This document shows positions 53,634 to 63,356 of a stretch of 64,000 nucleotides of DNA, piece by piece. A program made the position numbers and the translations under genes. A model generated the notes under the pieces. It was given only the letters and a program-made list of their open reading frames with translations, was not told the origin of the DNA and searched no databases. The stretch comes from Pseudovibrio sp. Alg231-02 (GTDB lineage Bacteria > Pseudomonadota > Alphaproteobacteria > Rhizobiales > Stappiaceae). The number at the start of each line of letters is the position of its first letter. The first letter of the stretch is position 1. Where the stretch lies: contig NZ_FREX01000002.1 in NCBI RefSeq assembly GCF_900143565.1, positions 725,042-789,041 of the forward strand, in the 5' to 3' direction.

Positions 53634-54005
53634 GTGACCGAGCTTATCGCATCGATTGCCGGGCCGTATCTTTTCGTGACAGGCCTTGGATTCTTTATTT
53701 CCAGCAGTTTTTACCAGCGGATGATTGCTGCCCAATCAGATGCGAATCCGATCTTGCTCAATCTGTCTGGTGCTGTGCATTTTGTGGTTGGTATGGTTGT
53801 GCTTGCCAACCATTTCAAAGTGTCCAGCATGGCCGGCGCTCTCGTAACACTGGTTGGGGCAGCTGTTGTGTTGAAGGGGGCAAGTCTTATTGTCATTCCG
53901 GATTACATGACAAAGTCACAGCAAATGGGGAAGAGGGGAATTTTGGCCACAGGCACCGCTTTTACCGCAGTAGGTGCTTATCTGAGCTATGTCGGGTATT
54001 TTTAG
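53634..54005 (+). CDS. Small integral membrane protein
   Basis: This 123-residue protein has four hydrophobic segments (about 4-22, 42-60, 67-85 and 100-120). The GTG start at 53634 has GGGAGA 8 nt upstream and gives MTELIASIAGPYLFVTGLGF; an ATG ten codons earlier is less likely. The conserved-looking motif VVGMVVLANHFKV may mark a family, but I cannot name it. Function unknown. Confidence 0.7.
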   Translation: MTELIASIAGPYLFVTGLGFFISSSFYQRMIAAQSDANPILLNLSGAVHFVVGMVVLANHFKVSSMAGALVTLVGAAVVLKGASLIVIPDYMTKSQQMGKRGILATGTAFTAVGAYLSYVGYF

Positions 54006-54049
54006 AGGACATATGCCGAGCAGTGTGAAATCCTGAGGCACAGCAGGGT

Positions 54050-54077
54050 TCCGGGCAAATGCGTTCATCTGCCCGGA
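54050..54077. terminator. Hairpin between convergent genes
   Basis: CCGGGCA (54051-54057) and TGCCCGG (54071-54077) form a 7-bp stem. It lies between the small membrane-protein gene and the convergent panC gene. The T-run is weak (TTCGTTTTA), so termination strength is uncertain. Confidence 0.55.
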
Positions 54078-54085
54078 GATTCGTT

Positions 54086-54928
54086 TTATACTTCGATATT
54101 GTCGATCAGACGGGTTTCGCCGACTTTGGCGGCGACCAGAATACGGGCGCCTTTGGCGTCGATGGGTGTGCCCAGATGCTTGCCGTGGCGCAGTTCGAAG
54201 TAGTCTGTCGCAAATCCTGAGAGCTTGAGGACAACAAGGGCTTTCTTGCGCACTTCAATCCAGTTTTCACCGTTATGGAGTGCATTGCGCGCAGTCTGTA
54301 GCGTTTCAGAAATTGTTCTGGCTGTCGTGCGTTCCTTATCATCCAGATACTCATTGCGGGAAGACATGGCGAGGCCATCCTCTTCACGCACGGTTGGAGC
54401 GCCGATGACTTTGGTTGGCAGGTGCAGGTCTCTGGCCAGTTGCTTGATGACGCGCAGCTGCTGGTAATCTTTTTCACCGAACACAGCGACATCTGGCAAA
54501 ACGGCCAGCAACAGTTTCGCCACCACTGTGGCCACGCCGTTGAAGAAGTGCGGTCTGTGATCTGTTTCCAGACCAAGGGCCGGGCCTTCGATCTGAATAG
54601 ATGTGGCAAAGCCGTTCGGGTACATTTCCCGTGCATTTGGAGCAAAGACGCCAAACATGTCGTAGCCCGCCAGCTTTTGCAGGTCGGTCTCTTCCGTTCT
54701 TGGGTAGCTCTCGAAATCTTCGCCCGGTGCGAACTGCTTTGGATTCACAAAGATTGAAACAATCACGATGTCCGCATGTTCCCGGGCCTTTTCGACCAGA
54801 GACAGGTGGCCTGCGTGCAGTGCCCCCATGGTTGGAACCAGAGCGATTGTTTTGCCTTCTCGTCTCAGAGGTAATAGTGCAGCCCGCAGGTCGTCTACAC
54901 CACGGTATACGTCTGGGAGATTTCTCAT
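54086..54928 (-). CDS. panC: Pantothenate synthetase
   Basis: This 280-residue enzyme joins pantoate and beta-alanine at the expense of ATP. It has the nucleotide-binding motif VPTMGALHAGH, FVNPKQFAPGEDFESYPRT, GLETDHRPHFFNGVATVVAK and the KMSKS-like MSSRN loop. Three in-frame ATGs are possible (54952, 54940, 54928). The last fits the family N-terminus and has GGAG 6 nt upstream. No other pantothenate gene is nearby (panB is absent from the window). Confidence 0.95.
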   Translation of the reverse strand: MRNLPDVYRGVDDLRAALLPLRREGKTIALVPTMGALHAGHLSLVEKAREHADIVIVSIFVNPKQFAPGEDFESYPRTEETDLQKLAGYDMFGVFAPNAREMYPNGFATSIQIEGPALGLETDHRPHFFNGVATVVAKLLLAVLPDVAVFGEKDYQQLRVIKQLARDLHLPTKVIGAPTVREEDGLAMSSRNEYLDDKERTTARTISETLQTARNALHNGENWIEVRKKALVVLKLSGFATDYFELRHGKHLGTPIDAKGARILVAAKVGETRLIDNIEV

Positions 54929-55199
54929 AGGCGTCTCCATGTGGGACCTCATCCCTTAATTTCTTTGCTTTGCAGCGTTTTTATCTGTTGTTGGTAATGG
55001 GTTTGCCCAGAAACTGTTGAACCCAATTGCAAGCAGAAACTGATATAACTGATTTTAGCAGATTTTGTGATTATTCTCATTGCACCAATAGTGGGTATTG
55101 GTCTTTAGCGAGCGAAATAACCAATCTGTCCCAATAATTGTTAAGTTGTTGGAATAAAATGCCTTCGTAATCCTTTGTGACGTGAATACAGGTACGCCC

Positions 55200-55922
55200 A
55201 TGTCAGACAAGCTCTCCAAAAGATCCGGATCTTTAAACAGTCCTGCAGACAGCAAGAGTGATCTTTCCAACTTTCTGGAGGCTGCCAAAGACGCGGTTGC
55301 AGCGCCTGCCGGGGATGAGCGGGGCCGTTTGATCTTTGCGCTGGATGCCACAATGAGTCGACAGCCCACGTGGGATCAGGCTTGTCACCTACAGGAAGAG
55401 ATGTTCATCGAAGCGGGCCGGGTCGGGTCGCTTGATGTGCAGCTGGTGTTCTTTCGCGGGTATGGCGAGTGTAAATCCTCGCGCTGGGTCAGCAATTCCA
55501 AAGAGCTGGGCGGAATGATGCGCAAGATTCGCGTGCAGGCCGGTCGCACACAGATTCGCAAGGTGCTGGATCACGCCTTGGCCGAGACGCGGAAAAAGCG
55601 GGTGCAGGCGGTTGTCTATATTGGTGACTGTATGGAGGAGAACCCTGATCTGGTCTGTGATAAGGCAGGGGAGCTCGGATTGTTGGGCGTGCCGGTTTTT
55701 GTGTTTCAGGAAGGCAAGGACATCCTGGCAGAGCGAGCGTATCGCGAGATCGCCCGGTTGAGCAACGGGGTCTATCTGAACTTTGATGATGGATCTGCTG
55801 CGAGTCTGCGCGGATTGCTGGCTGCGATTGCAACATTTTCTGCAGGTGGCAGACAGGCCCTTGAGCGCCTTGAGCAATCGGGGCATAAAGGTGCTCAATT
55901 CTTGATTGAACACCTAAGTTAG
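55200..55922 (+). CDS. VWA-domain protein
   Basis: This 240-residue cytoplasmic protein consists mostly of a von Willebrand factor A-like fold: RGRLIFALDATMSRQPTWDQ (MIDAS-like DxTxS), QLVFFRGYGECKSSRWVSNS, and VVYIGDCMEENPDLVCDKAG. The N-terminus (about 1-40) is serine-rich and polar. VWA proteins of this kind often work with a partner; the next gene encodes a membrane J-domain protein 109 bp downstream on the same strand. ATG 55200 is preferred over GTG 55182, six codons upstream. Confidence 0.8.
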   Translation: MSDKLSKRSGSLNSPADSKSDLSNFLEAAKDAVAAPAGDERGRLIFALDATMSRQPTWDQACHLQEEMFIEAGRVGSLDVQLVFFRGYGECKSSRWVSNSKELGGMMRKIRVQAGRTQIRKVLDHALAETRKKRVQAVVYIGDCMEENPDLVCDKAGELGLLGVPVFVFQEGKDILAERAYREIARLSNGVYLNFDDGSAASLRGLLAAIATFSAGGRQALERLEQSGHKGAQFLIEHLS

Positions 55923-56031
55923 AGCACGCTGCATTCACGTATCAAGCTCGCGCTCTCTAATTTTGTGCGTATTCTGATCCGGAAACCGGAACCACTTTTG
56001 GGGAATGCGCCTAATACATGTCAGGTACTAA

Positions 56032-56763
56032 ATGGGCTATTTGGTCATGGGAGGATTGGCGCTTGCCATCCTCTATTTCTTCGCAAAGTGGCTGACGCAG
56101 TCAAATCCGGCAAAACTTAAAGAAGTTTTGAAAATGCTGATTGGCGGACTGCTGCTGGCATTCTGCGCTTTTCTTGCCGTCACCGGCAGATACGTTATTG
56201 CGCTGCCACTTGCGGCCTTTGCGCTGTCCCTTTTGGGTTGGGGGTCTGCGCAGAGTTTCAAGTTTCCCGGTGGATTCCCTTTCGGAGGACTGGGTGGTGC
56301 CTCCAAGAGTGCCGGTCAGACTTCCAATATCTCCTCCAGATTTCTCCATATGGAGCTGGATCATGATAGCAAGAAGCTGGAGGGCAAAGTGCTTGCCGGT
56401 TCCTTTGCTGGCCGCGCGCTGAGTTCTTTGCAGGTTGCAGAGCTCAAACAGCTTTGGCGCGACGTGCAGCCGGACGGCGACAGCGTTGCCCTACTCGAAG
56501 CTTACCTCGATAGCAGGCTCTCCAACTGGCGTGTAGACTTCCACGCGGATTCCACAGCGGGGCAGAGAGACACGTCTAGCTCGAGCGCTCTGACTGAGAA
56601 GGAGGCCTACGAGGTTCTTGGACTTGCGCCGGGAGCCTCCGTGGAAGACATCCGTGCTGCTCACCGCAGACTGATTAAACGATTGCACCCCGATAGTGGG
56701 GGTTCTGCTTTCCTGGCTTCCAAACTCAACGAGGCGAAGGATCGGCTTCTCAACAGACATTAG
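56032..56763 (+). CDS. Membrane J-domain protein
   Basis: This 243-residue protein has two hydrophobic segments near the N-terminus (about 2-18 and 34-70) and a C-terminal J domain (about 187-243) with EKEAYEVLGLAPGASVEDIR and the HPD motif in RLIKRLHPDSGGSAF. It would recruit DnaK to the membrane, in the manner of the TIM14/Pam18 or DjlA proteins. The middle part (about 100-180) has no recognised domain. It is next to a VWA protein upstream and convergent with the D,D-carboxypeptidase gene 21 bp downstream. Confidence 0.87.
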   Translation: MGYLVMGGLALAILYFFAKWLTQSNPAKLKEVLKMLIGGLLLAFCAFLAVTGRYVIALPLAAFALSLLGWGSAQSFKFPGGFPFGGLGGASKSAGQTSNISSRFLHMELDHDSKKLEGKVLAGSFAGRALSSLQVAELKQLWRDVQPDGDSVALLEAYLDSRLSNWRVDFHADSTAGQRDTSSSSALTEKEAYEVLGLAPGASVEDIRAAHRRLIKRLHPDSGGSAFLASKLNEAKDRLLNRH

Positions 56764-56784
56764 ACTCACCGTGACTGATACGAG

Positions 56785-58242
56785 TTACTGATAGACGGCA
56801 TAGCAGGAGTACTTGGCCTTCTTGAGTTTGGCACAAGCATCCCAGGCTGCTGTTTTGGTTTCAAACCCGATGAACCGCGCGCGGTACAGGGTTTGTCTCT
56901 TAGATTTGACCGGCTCTGTGTAAATGCGTTTGTTACGCAGGGTGGCCCCTGTCGCAGCGCGCGCATTTTCCAGGATCTTGATTGCTTTATCCTGGCTGTC
57001 GGTCGCAGAAATCTGAATGTGCCAGCCGGAGGTGTCGATGTCCTCTGGCTTCAAGCTTGCAATCTTCTGCTGAATTGGAGCGGAAGATGGTGCAGCTGTT
57101 TTCGCTGGCTGCTGCAGTTTTGCCGAGGCAGAAACAGCAGGGGCAGCCAGTGAATTGGCAACAAGGTCCTTACGCGGTGCCGGAGCAGGGGCTGTGGCCT
57201 GATGTTCCAGCATTTTTGCGATTGGATCAGATGGTTTTGAATTCGGTTTTGTGCCGGTCGCGTTGGCATAAGCCAGCAGTGTCGACTGCTTTGCAGCTGG
57301 TGTGCCTGCTTTGGCAACTGGAATAGCCGGAGCAACTTTTGGGAACTGATAGCGTTTTGTTGTTCCTGCGTAGAGCATTGGCGTGGTGCGACGACCACGG
57401 GATGCTTTTGGCAGGTACTGGCTGATCAGCTTGACCATCTGCGCATCACGGCTTTTGCCGGTGCGGCCACCCAGAACCACAGCAACAATCTGGCGATTGT
57501 CACGTTTAACGTTGGTCACAAGGTTGAAACCGGAGGCGTTGGTGTAACCGGTTTTGATTCCATCAACACCACGGACACGACCGAGCAACTTGTTGTGGTT
57601 GCCCATGCGGCGGCCAGCATATGTGTAAGAGCGGGTGTTGAAGTACTTATAATAGTTCGGGAACCGATCCTGAATCGCACGGCCCAGCAGAGCGAGGTCT
57701 GCTGCGGTGGTCACTTGCTTAGAATTTGGCAAGCCATGCGGGTTTCTGAATGTGGTGTTGCGCATACCAATTGCACGGGCAGTCTGCGTCATGCGGCGCG
57801 CAAAGGCTGTTTCAGAACCGGAGATATGCTCTGCAATCACAGTCGACGCATCGTTTGCGGACTTGGTGACGAGCGCATAGATGGCATCCTTAACGCGCAA
57901 AGAGCTGCCAACCTTCAAGCCAAGCTTTGTCGGTGGGCGACCTGCTGCGTAGCGGGAGACCTTCATTTTAGTGTTTAGTGTCGCGCGGCCAGCTTCCAGT
58001 TCCTCAAAGAGCACATAAAGTGTCATGATCTTTGTGGTGGACGCAGGGTAGCGTCGTGCATTGGCGTTGTTGGCGTACAAAACCTTCCCGGTTTTTGCAT
58101 CAACGACAATACCAGCATATTTGGAATTTGCCTGGGCAACAGTCGGAGCTGTAGCGATTGCTAAGGATACAGCAAGAATGCCGACAGCTTGTCCCAATGC
58201 CTTTTTTAGGCGCCCAAATGGCCCAAAATTACGCAGACCCAT
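56785..58242 (-). CDS. D-alanyl-D-alanine carboxypeptidase with SPOR domain
   Basis: This 485-residue penicillin-binding protein of the PBP5/6 type (peptidase S11) has a hydrophobic N-terminal segment (about 17-38), the catalytic SxxK at S68-K71 (ASTTK), SxN at S129-N131 (KSANDAS) and KTG at K231-G233. A proline/alanine-rich linker (about 300-405) leads to a C-terminal SPOR domain (about 408-485: GWHIQISATDSQDKAIKILE), which binds denuded peptidoglycan at division septa. This arrangement is common in alphaproteobacteria. It trims pentapeptides in the periplasm. Confidence 0.93.
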   Translation of the reverse strand: MGLRNFGPFGRLKKALGQAVGILAVSLAIATAPTVAQANSKYAGIVVDAKTGKVLYANNANARRYPASTTKIMTLYVLFEELEAGRATLNTKMKVSRYAAGRPPTKLGLKVGSSLRVKDAIYALVTKSANDASTVIAEHISGSETAFARRMTQTARAIGMRNTTFRNPHGLPNSKQVTTAADLALLGRAIQDRFPNYYKYFNTRSYTYAGRRMGNHNKLLGRVRGVDGIKTGYTNASGFNLVTNVKRDNRQIVAVVLGGRTGKSRDAQMVKLISQYLPKASRGRRTTPMLYAGTTKRYQFPKVAPAIPVAKAGTPAAKQSTLLAYANATGTKPNSKPSDPIAKMLEHQATAPAPAPRKDLVANSLAAPAVSASAKLQQPAKTAAPSSAPIQQKIASLKPEDIDTSGWHIQISATDSQDKAIKILENARAATGATLRNKRIYTEPVKSKRQTLYRARFIGFETKTAAWDACAKLKKAKYSCYAVYQ

Positions 58243-58495
58243 GTTCTTTTCGCCCCGTGAGCAATAATGGCGGTTTACGCGCTCTGTACTAAATAAATTC
58301 TCTCATTGCTAGCGGAGGTGTGTTCAGAAAGCCTCAGCCGCTAAAAATGCGGCGCAGGTGACTCCCCCCCGTTCGCGTCATACCCAGAATGATGCGATTA
58401 CGGTTACAATTCTGTAAATACGATAAGGCAGATTGCAAAAATATTGTTTTTATCCGTTTTTTGTTTGTGGCTACGCCCCTGTCTTTTCATGATAT

Positions 58496-58540
58496 TGCAG
58501 CGCAAAATAAAAGTTGACAAAATTTGTGCAGCGCATAATA
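58496..58540 (+). promoter_or_regulatory. Phasin promoter with TGC/GCA direct repeats
   Basis: Two copies of TGCAGCGCAWAATA (58496-58509 and 58527-58540) are 31 bp apart, close to three helical turns, and flank a TTGACA -35 box (58514-58519). The second copy is part of a dyad GCAGCG/CGCTGC (58529-58547). TGC-rich repeats upstream of phasin genes are the known target type of PhaR repressors. The remainder of 58243-58636 holds no gene. Confidence 0.6.
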
Positions 58541-58636
58541 TCGCTGCGTAAGTTTAGAAATGTGGCGTTTGCTCCCCAAGAGACAAAAACCTAATCATCG
58601 AAATACCGGCGCCGCCCAATTGATGAGGTAATTTTC

Positions 58637-58969
58637 ATGGTCACAGGATTTGAGAATATGCAGAAGCTTGGAAAAGATAACATGGACGTAGCTATGCAAA
58701 GCTTCGGCGCGTTTTCCAAGGGCATGCAGGCGATCTCTGCTGAGGTTGCGGACTACTCTAAGAAGTCAATGGAAGAGAGCAGCGCAGCAATGGAGAAAGT
58801 TGTTGGCGCGAAGTCTCTTGATAAGGCTATGGAAGCTCAGGCAGATTTTGCCAAAGTGAGCTACGAAAGCATGGTCGGTCAGGCAACTAAAATCGGCGAA
58901 ATGTACGCTGAGATCGCTAAGGACGCTTATAAGCCCTATGAGGGTATGCTGTCTAAAGCTGCCAAGTAA
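58637..58969 (+). CDS. phaP: Phasin
   Basis: This 110-residue protein is amphipathic, helical and rich in Met, Ala and Lys, and matches the phasin family that coats polyhydroxyalkanoate granules. Segments: FGAFSKGMQAISAEVADYSK, KAMEAQADFAKVSYESMVGQ and ATKIGEMYAEIAKDAYKPYE. There is no signal peptide. AGGTAATTTTC precedes the ATG. No PHA synthase is in the window; the propionyl-CoA carboxylase genes could link to the same storage metabolism, but that is inference. It has its own promoter and terminator. Confidence 0.9.
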   Translation: MVTGFENMQKLGKDNMDVAMQSFGAFSKGMQAISAEVADYSKKSMEESSAAMEKVVGAKSLDKAMEAQADFAKVSYESMVGQATKIGEMYAEIAKDAYKPYEGMLSKAAK

Positions 58970-58991
58970 TCTACTGGCATAATTGAGATTG

Positions 58992-59025
58992 AAAGCCCGA
59001 GGTGCGTTAGCGCTTCGGGCTTTTT
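58992..59025 (+). terminator. Intrinsic terminator after the phasin gene
   Basis: AAAGCCCGA and TCGGGCTTT form a 9-bp stem, followed by further T residues, 22 nt after the stop. Confidence 0.88.
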
Positions 59026-59643
59026 GGTTTTGCGTGTTTTAAATAGATTGCCCTGGTTGTTTCCATTTTCAGACAACCTATCTCTCTTCTTCAAGGCCCT
59101 CTCAAAACATTGTGATTCAGTATCCTGAATTCTGGCGGGCGTGTTTGGGTCCGCAGAATGGCCCGAATATGCTCATCTTACGTTGGGAGCAGGGTTTAAC
59201 CCTTCGGATAGTCTGAGTGTTTTCTCTTCTTATTGGTTTGCATTTTCCAGTTTGCTTGGGGAATAATCAGTACTAACAATGAAAGAGAAGGCTTCGCGTG
59301 TCCTGAATGTCTGCAATTGATTGATCTGGCAGGTACATTTAGGAGGCTGCTGATGCCGCCGGGTGCGGGGCGTTGGCGCCAGCAAGTCTGTAAACCAGAG
59401 CGAAAAGACAGCGCAGATGCTGTAGCGAGAGTGTGAATGAGAGACCAGCGACAGGCAATGAGTGTTCTCAGGGGAGATAATCTTATGCTTACGGTGTATA
59501 ATGAAACAGAAAATGAAACGCTGTTTGATTTTTCTGGAGTTGTTGGTGTGCCCTATGAAAATGCATATCCCTTGAATTCGCAGGGGGTACGTTTAAATAC
59601 TATAAAGTCCTCTGCGTTATACATGGAGGGACAAAGAGAACAA
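59026..59643. other. Long intergenic region before clpS
   Basis: This is 618 bp without a defensible gene between the phasin terminator and clpS. It includes a small GGGTTTAACCC palindrome (59192-59202) and a reading frame continuous with clpS from 59437. The clpS promoter must lie here; no single -35/-10 pair stands out. Confidence 0.4.
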
Positions 59644-59973
59644 ATGAGCAGCGATTTCGACCTGGATAATGACGATGATGGCGGGACGATAACCGTTACC
59701 AAACCTAAGCCAAAAACAAAAAGGCCCAGTTTGTATCGCGTGTTGTTGCTCAATGATGATTTTACGCCGATGGAGTTCGTGATCCACGTTGTGGAGCGGT
59801 TCTTTCATAAGGATCGTGAAGATGCGACGCAGATTATGCTCCATGTCCATCATCATGGCGTAGGGGAGTGTGGAGTCTTCACCTATGAAGTGGCCGAGAC
59901 AAAGGTCACACAAGTTATGGATTTCGCCCGAAAACACCAACATCCATTGCAATGTGTAATGGAGAAAAAGTAA
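59644..59973 (+). CDS. clpS: ClpS adaptor protein
   Basis: This 109-residue adaptor delivers N-end-rule substrates to ClpA-ClpP. An acidic tail ([20 protein letters not shown]) leads to the core [40 protein letters not shown], with the residues of the N-degron pocket. The frame is open for 69 codons upstream to 59437. The start is set at ATG 59644 because the family N-terminus is short and acidic. It is followed by clpA after 12 bp, the usual operon. Confidence 0.93.
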   Translation: MSSDFDLDNDDDGGTITVTKPKPKTKRPSLYRVLLLNDDFTPMEFVIHVVERFFHKDREDATQIMLHVHHHGVGECGVFTYEVAETKVTQVMDFARKHQHPLQCVMEKK

Positions 59974-59985
59974 TAGGGGGCGCCT

Positions 59986-62436
59986 GTGCCGTCATTTTCT
60001 CGCAGTCTGGAGAAAGCTCTCCATCAAGCTTTGGCGTTTGCTAATGAACGCCATCAGGAATATGCGACCCTGGAGCATCTGCTGCTTTCATTGATTGATG
60101 ATCAGGATGCTGCTGCGGTGATGCGTGCATGCAATGTGGACCTCGATCAACTGCGAAAAAGCATTGTCGAATATATTGATACTGAACTAGAGAACCTCGT
60201 TGTTGACGGGGATGATGATTCAAAACCAACCGCCGGTTTCCAGCGTGTCATTCAACGCGCTGTCATTCATGTTCAATCATCCGGGCGTGAAGAAGTGACT
60301 GGTGCCAACGTTCTTGTCGCCATTTTTGCCGAGCGTGAAAGCCATGCTGCTTACTTCCTGCAAGAGCAGGAAATGACACGGTATGACGCTGTCAATTATA
60401 TCTCCCATGGTATTGCAAAACGGGCTGGCTTGTCTGAACCACGTCGGGTACGTGGTGCTGAAGAAGAATCCGATAGTGGCGCTGACCCTAATGTGAGCAT
60501 GCCGCAACCTCCATCTGGTGGTTCTTCTGACCAAACAAAGCGGAAAACAGAAGCTCTTGAGGCTTATTGTCAGAATCTCAATGACAAAGCGTTTTCCGGT
60601 AAAATTGATCCGCTTATCGGGCGTGAGAAAGAAATTTCGCGCACCATTCAGATCCTGTGTCGCCGTGCCAAGAACAATCCGCTTTATGTGGGTGATCCGG
60701 GTGTTGGTAAAACAGCGATCGCTGAAGGGCTTGCGCGCCGCATCGTTGTTGGTGATGTGCCTGAGGTGCTGAAGAACGCGACGATTTTTGCGCTGGATAT
60801 GGGGTCTCTGCTTGCAGGTACTCGTTATCGCGGTGATTTTGAGGAACGTCTGAAGCAGGTCGTCAAGGAAATCGAAGATTATCCGGGTGCGATCATGTTT
60901 ATTGACGAGATCCACACCGTGATTGGTGCGGGTGCGACGTCAGGTGGTGCTATGGATGCATCTAATCTGCTGAAGCCTGCGCTGGCATCCGGTACGATCC
61001 GTTGTATCGGTTCCACCACATATAAAGAGTATCGCCAGTTCTTTGAAAAGGACCGTGCGCTGGTGCGTCGCTTCCAGAAAGTGGATGTGAACGAGCCAAC
61101 CATTCCAGATGCGATCGAAATCCTGAAAGGGCTGAAGCCTTACTTTGAGGACTTCCATAACATCAAGTACACCAATGATGCGATCAAGGCAGCAGTTGAG
61201 TTGTCCTCTCGCTACCTTGCTGACCGGAAGCTTCCGGATAAAGCGATTGATGTGATTGATGAGTCTGGTGCGTCGCAAATGTTGCTGCCAGAGGGCAAAC
61301 GTCGCAAGACAATCGGCCTGAAGGAAATTGAAGCAACCATTGCGACCATGGCGCGGATACCGCCGAAGTCTGTTTCCAAAGATGATGCAGCGGTTCTGTC
61401 CAACCTTAAGGATAGCCTGAAGCGCGTTGTTTATGGTCAGGACCCAGCGATTGAAGCGTTGTCTGCGTCCATCAAACTGGCCCGTGCTGGTCTGCGTGAA
61501 CCGGATAAGCCAATTGGTTCTTATCTGTTCTCCGGTCCGACTGGTGTTGGTAAGACGGAAGTTGCGCGCCAACTGGCATCAACACTAGGTGTTGAACTGA
61601 CCCGATTTGATATGTCCGAGTACATGGAGCGCCATACGGTTTCCCGCCTGATTGGTGCACCTCCAGGTTACGTGGGCTTTGATCAGGGTGGCTTGCTGAC
61701 GGACGCTGTTGATCAGCATCCGCATTGTGTGCTGCTTCTGGATGAAATCGAGAAGGCTCATCCTGATCTGTTCAACATTTTGTTGCAAGTTATGGATCAC
61801 GGTAAGCTGACGGACCACAATGGTAAGTCTGTCGATTTCCGCAATGTTATCCTGATCATGACCACCAACGCTGGTGCGGCTGATCTGGCGAAAGCTCCTA
61901 TGGGCTTCAATCGCATTGACCGTGATGGCGATGATATGGATGCGATCAACAAGATGTTCACTCCGGAGTTCCGGAACCGTCTTGATGCGATCATTCCGTT
62001 CGCAAATCTGGATAGTGACGTTATTCATCGTGTGGTTGAGAAGTTCGTTATGCAGCTGGAAGCTCAGCTTGCTGAGCGTAACGTGACCTTTGAACTGACA
62101 CCTGAAGCTGTGGCCTGGCTTTCTGAGAAAGGCTACGACCGTCTGATGGGGGCCCGTCCGCTGGGCCGTGTCATTCAGGAGCACATCAAGAAGCCGCTGG
62201 CTGATGAGGTTCTGTTTGGCAAGCTTCAGAAGGGTGGTACTGTTAAGGTCTCCGTTTCTGAGGATCTTGAAGGTCTGCTTCTTGAAAGCGTTGAGGAACG
62301 TCCGACACCTAAGGCGAAGGCTGCCAAGAAAAAGCCGGTTGCCAAAGGCAAGGGTAAGTCTGTTGTTCCGAAAACGGGCCGGGGCGCTGATGCCACCAAG
62401 CGTGGTGATGTTCCAGGTATTCCGATTGCGGATTAA
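59986..62436 (+). CDS. clpA: ATP-dependent Clp protease ATP-binding subunit ClpA
   Basis: This 816-residue AAA+ unfoldase partners with ClpP. It has the N-terminal ClpN repeats (about 1-150), a D1 ATPase domain with Walker A GDPGVGKT (K242) and [14 protein letters not shown], and a D2 domain with [11 protein letters not shown] (K523) and [15 protein letters not shown]. The ClpP-docking loop reads KAPMGFNR, i.e. MGF rather than the usual IGF/IGL. A Lys/Ala-rich tail of about 50 residues ([19 protein letters not shown]) follows D2. GTG 59986 has GGGGG upstream. It forms an operon with clpS. Confidence 0.96.
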   Translation: MPSFSRSLEKALHQALAFANERHQEYATLEHLLLSLIDDQDAAAVMRACNVDLDQLRKSIVEYIDTELENLVVDGDDDSKPTAGFQRVIQRAVIHVQSSGREEVTGANVLVAIFAERESHAAYFLQEQEMTRYDAVNYISHGIAKRAGLSEPRRVRGAEEESDSGADPNVSMPQPPSGGSSDQTKRKTEALEAYCQNLNDKAFSGKIDPLIGREKEISRTIQILCRRAKNNPLYVGDPGVGKTAIAEGLARRIVVGDVPEVLKNATIFALDMGSLLAGTRYRGDFEERLKQVVKEIEDYPGAIMFIDEIHTVIGAGATSGGAMDASNLLKPALASGTIRCIGSTTYKEYRQFFEKDRALVRRFQKVDVNEPTIPDAIEILKGLKPYFEDFHNIKYTNDAIKAAVELSSRYLADRKLPDKAIDVIDESGASQMLLPEGKRRKTIGLKEIEATIATMARIPPKSVSKDDAAVLSNLKDSLKRVVYGQDPAIEALSASIKLARAGLREPDKPIGSYLFSGPTGVGKTEVARQLASTLGVELTRFDMSEYMERHTVSRLIGAPPGYVGFDQGGLLTDAVDQHPHCVLLLDEIEKAHPDLFNILLQVMDHGKLTDHNGKSVDFRNVILIMTTNAGAADLAKAPMGFNRIDRDGDDMDAINKMFTPEFRNRLDAIIPFANLDSDVIHRVVEKFVMQLEAQLAERNVTFELTPEAVAWLSEKGYDRLMGARPLGRVIQEHIKKPLADEVLFGKLQKGGTVKVSVSEDLEGLLLESVEERPTPKAKAAKKKPVAKGKGKSVVPKTGRGADATKRGDVPGIPIAD

Positions 62437-62452
62437 AGCACTGATAGTTGAG

Positions 62453-62484
62453 AAAAAGCCGGAGCATCTGCTCCGGCTTTTTTG
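62453..62484 (+). terminator. Intrinsic terminator after clpA
   Basis: AAAAAGCCGGAG and CTCCGGCTTTTT form a 12-bp stem with a CATCTG loop and a T-run. It ends the clpS-clpA operon. Confidence 0.92.
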
Positions 62485-62591
62485 TATGGTGGAGCTACGT
62501 AGTCTTGTGTAGGTTTGTTTATGCAGCTTCAATAGATTGCGTTTCTTCTTCCCCAAAGGCTCTTCTTTCTCGTGAGCCTCCGAGTTCTTAA

Positions 62592-63356
62592 ATGACCAGT
62601 TCAGACATGGATATTGACGAAGGAGAGGATCCTTCGGAATTTGAGGGAGGTGCCTATTGGTTCCGCCAAGGAGCTAAGGGCGCGTTTTGCCTCCCGACAC
62701 TTATTTTGATGATGGCTTTTGTGGGGTTTACTTCGCTGGCCCGCGAAGTTGGGCTCACGCTTACTGAAGTGCTCTTGATGAGCCTGTTTATGTGGGCGTT
62801 GCCAAGCATTGTTGTTTTGACGGGTGCTATGAGTGCCGGGGCTGGATTGATCTCCGCTGCGATTGCGGTTGCTCTTTCCGCTGTGCGCTTGATGCCAATG
62901 ACCGTGGCGTTGATGCCTGTTCTGCGCGATGGGAAGCGAACTAAAACGTGGCACATGCTGATTGTGTCCCACTTTGTGGCTGTGACGGCGTGGGTGTTTG
63001 CCATGCGCAACCTGCCAAGCATGCCAAGGGCGGCACGTTTGCCCTTCTTTGCCGGGTTTGGGTCCACAGTGCATTTTGTGGTGCTGTGTTCGACCGCGTT
63101 GTCTTACATGATGCTTCCAGCGGTAGAAGGTCCGATTGCGGCTGGTCTGGTTTTGCTGACACCGATCTACTTCATGTTTTCCATGTATCAGGCTTCTCGT
63201 ACGAGCGGTGATAAGGCCGCGCTCATTTTGGGGCTCATTCTCGGGCCTGTCTTCTATCACTTTTTTCCGGGTGCTGATTTGCTGCTGACCGGATTTGTGG
63301 GTGGCACAGTTGCCTTTGTGGGCTGGTTGTTTGCAACACGGAGGGCCGAGCTGTGA
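62592..63356 (+). CDS. azlC: AzlC-family branched-chain amino acid exporter subunit
   Basis: This 254-residue membrane protein has an acidic N-terminus (about 1-25) and about six to seven hydrophobic helices, matching the AzlC/BrnF family that exports branched-chain amino acids with AzlD. Landmarks: YWFRQGAKGAFCLPTLILMM, VRLMPMTVALMPVLRD and LPFFAGFGSTVHFVVLCSTA. The stop overlaps the start of the next gene (GTGA, 4 nt). The actual substrate may differ from the family name. Confidence 0.87.
   Translation: MTSSDMDIDEGEDPSEFEGGAYWFRQGAKGAFCLPTLILMMAFVGFTSLAREVGLTLTEVLLMSLFMWALPSIVVLTGAMSAGAGLISAAIAVALSAVRLMPMTVALMPVLRDGKRTKTWHMLIVSHFVAVTAWVFAMRNLPSMPRAARLPFFAGFGSTVHFVVLCSTALSYMMLPAVEGPIAAGLVLLTPIYFMFSMYQASRTSGDKAALILGLILGPVFYHFFPGADLLLTGFVGGTVAFVGWLFATRRAEL

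Noticed and set aside
59233-59436. 67-codon frame before clpS
   Set aside because: There is no ribosome binding site and no recognisable composition, and it ends directly before the clpS-phase frame without coupling signals.
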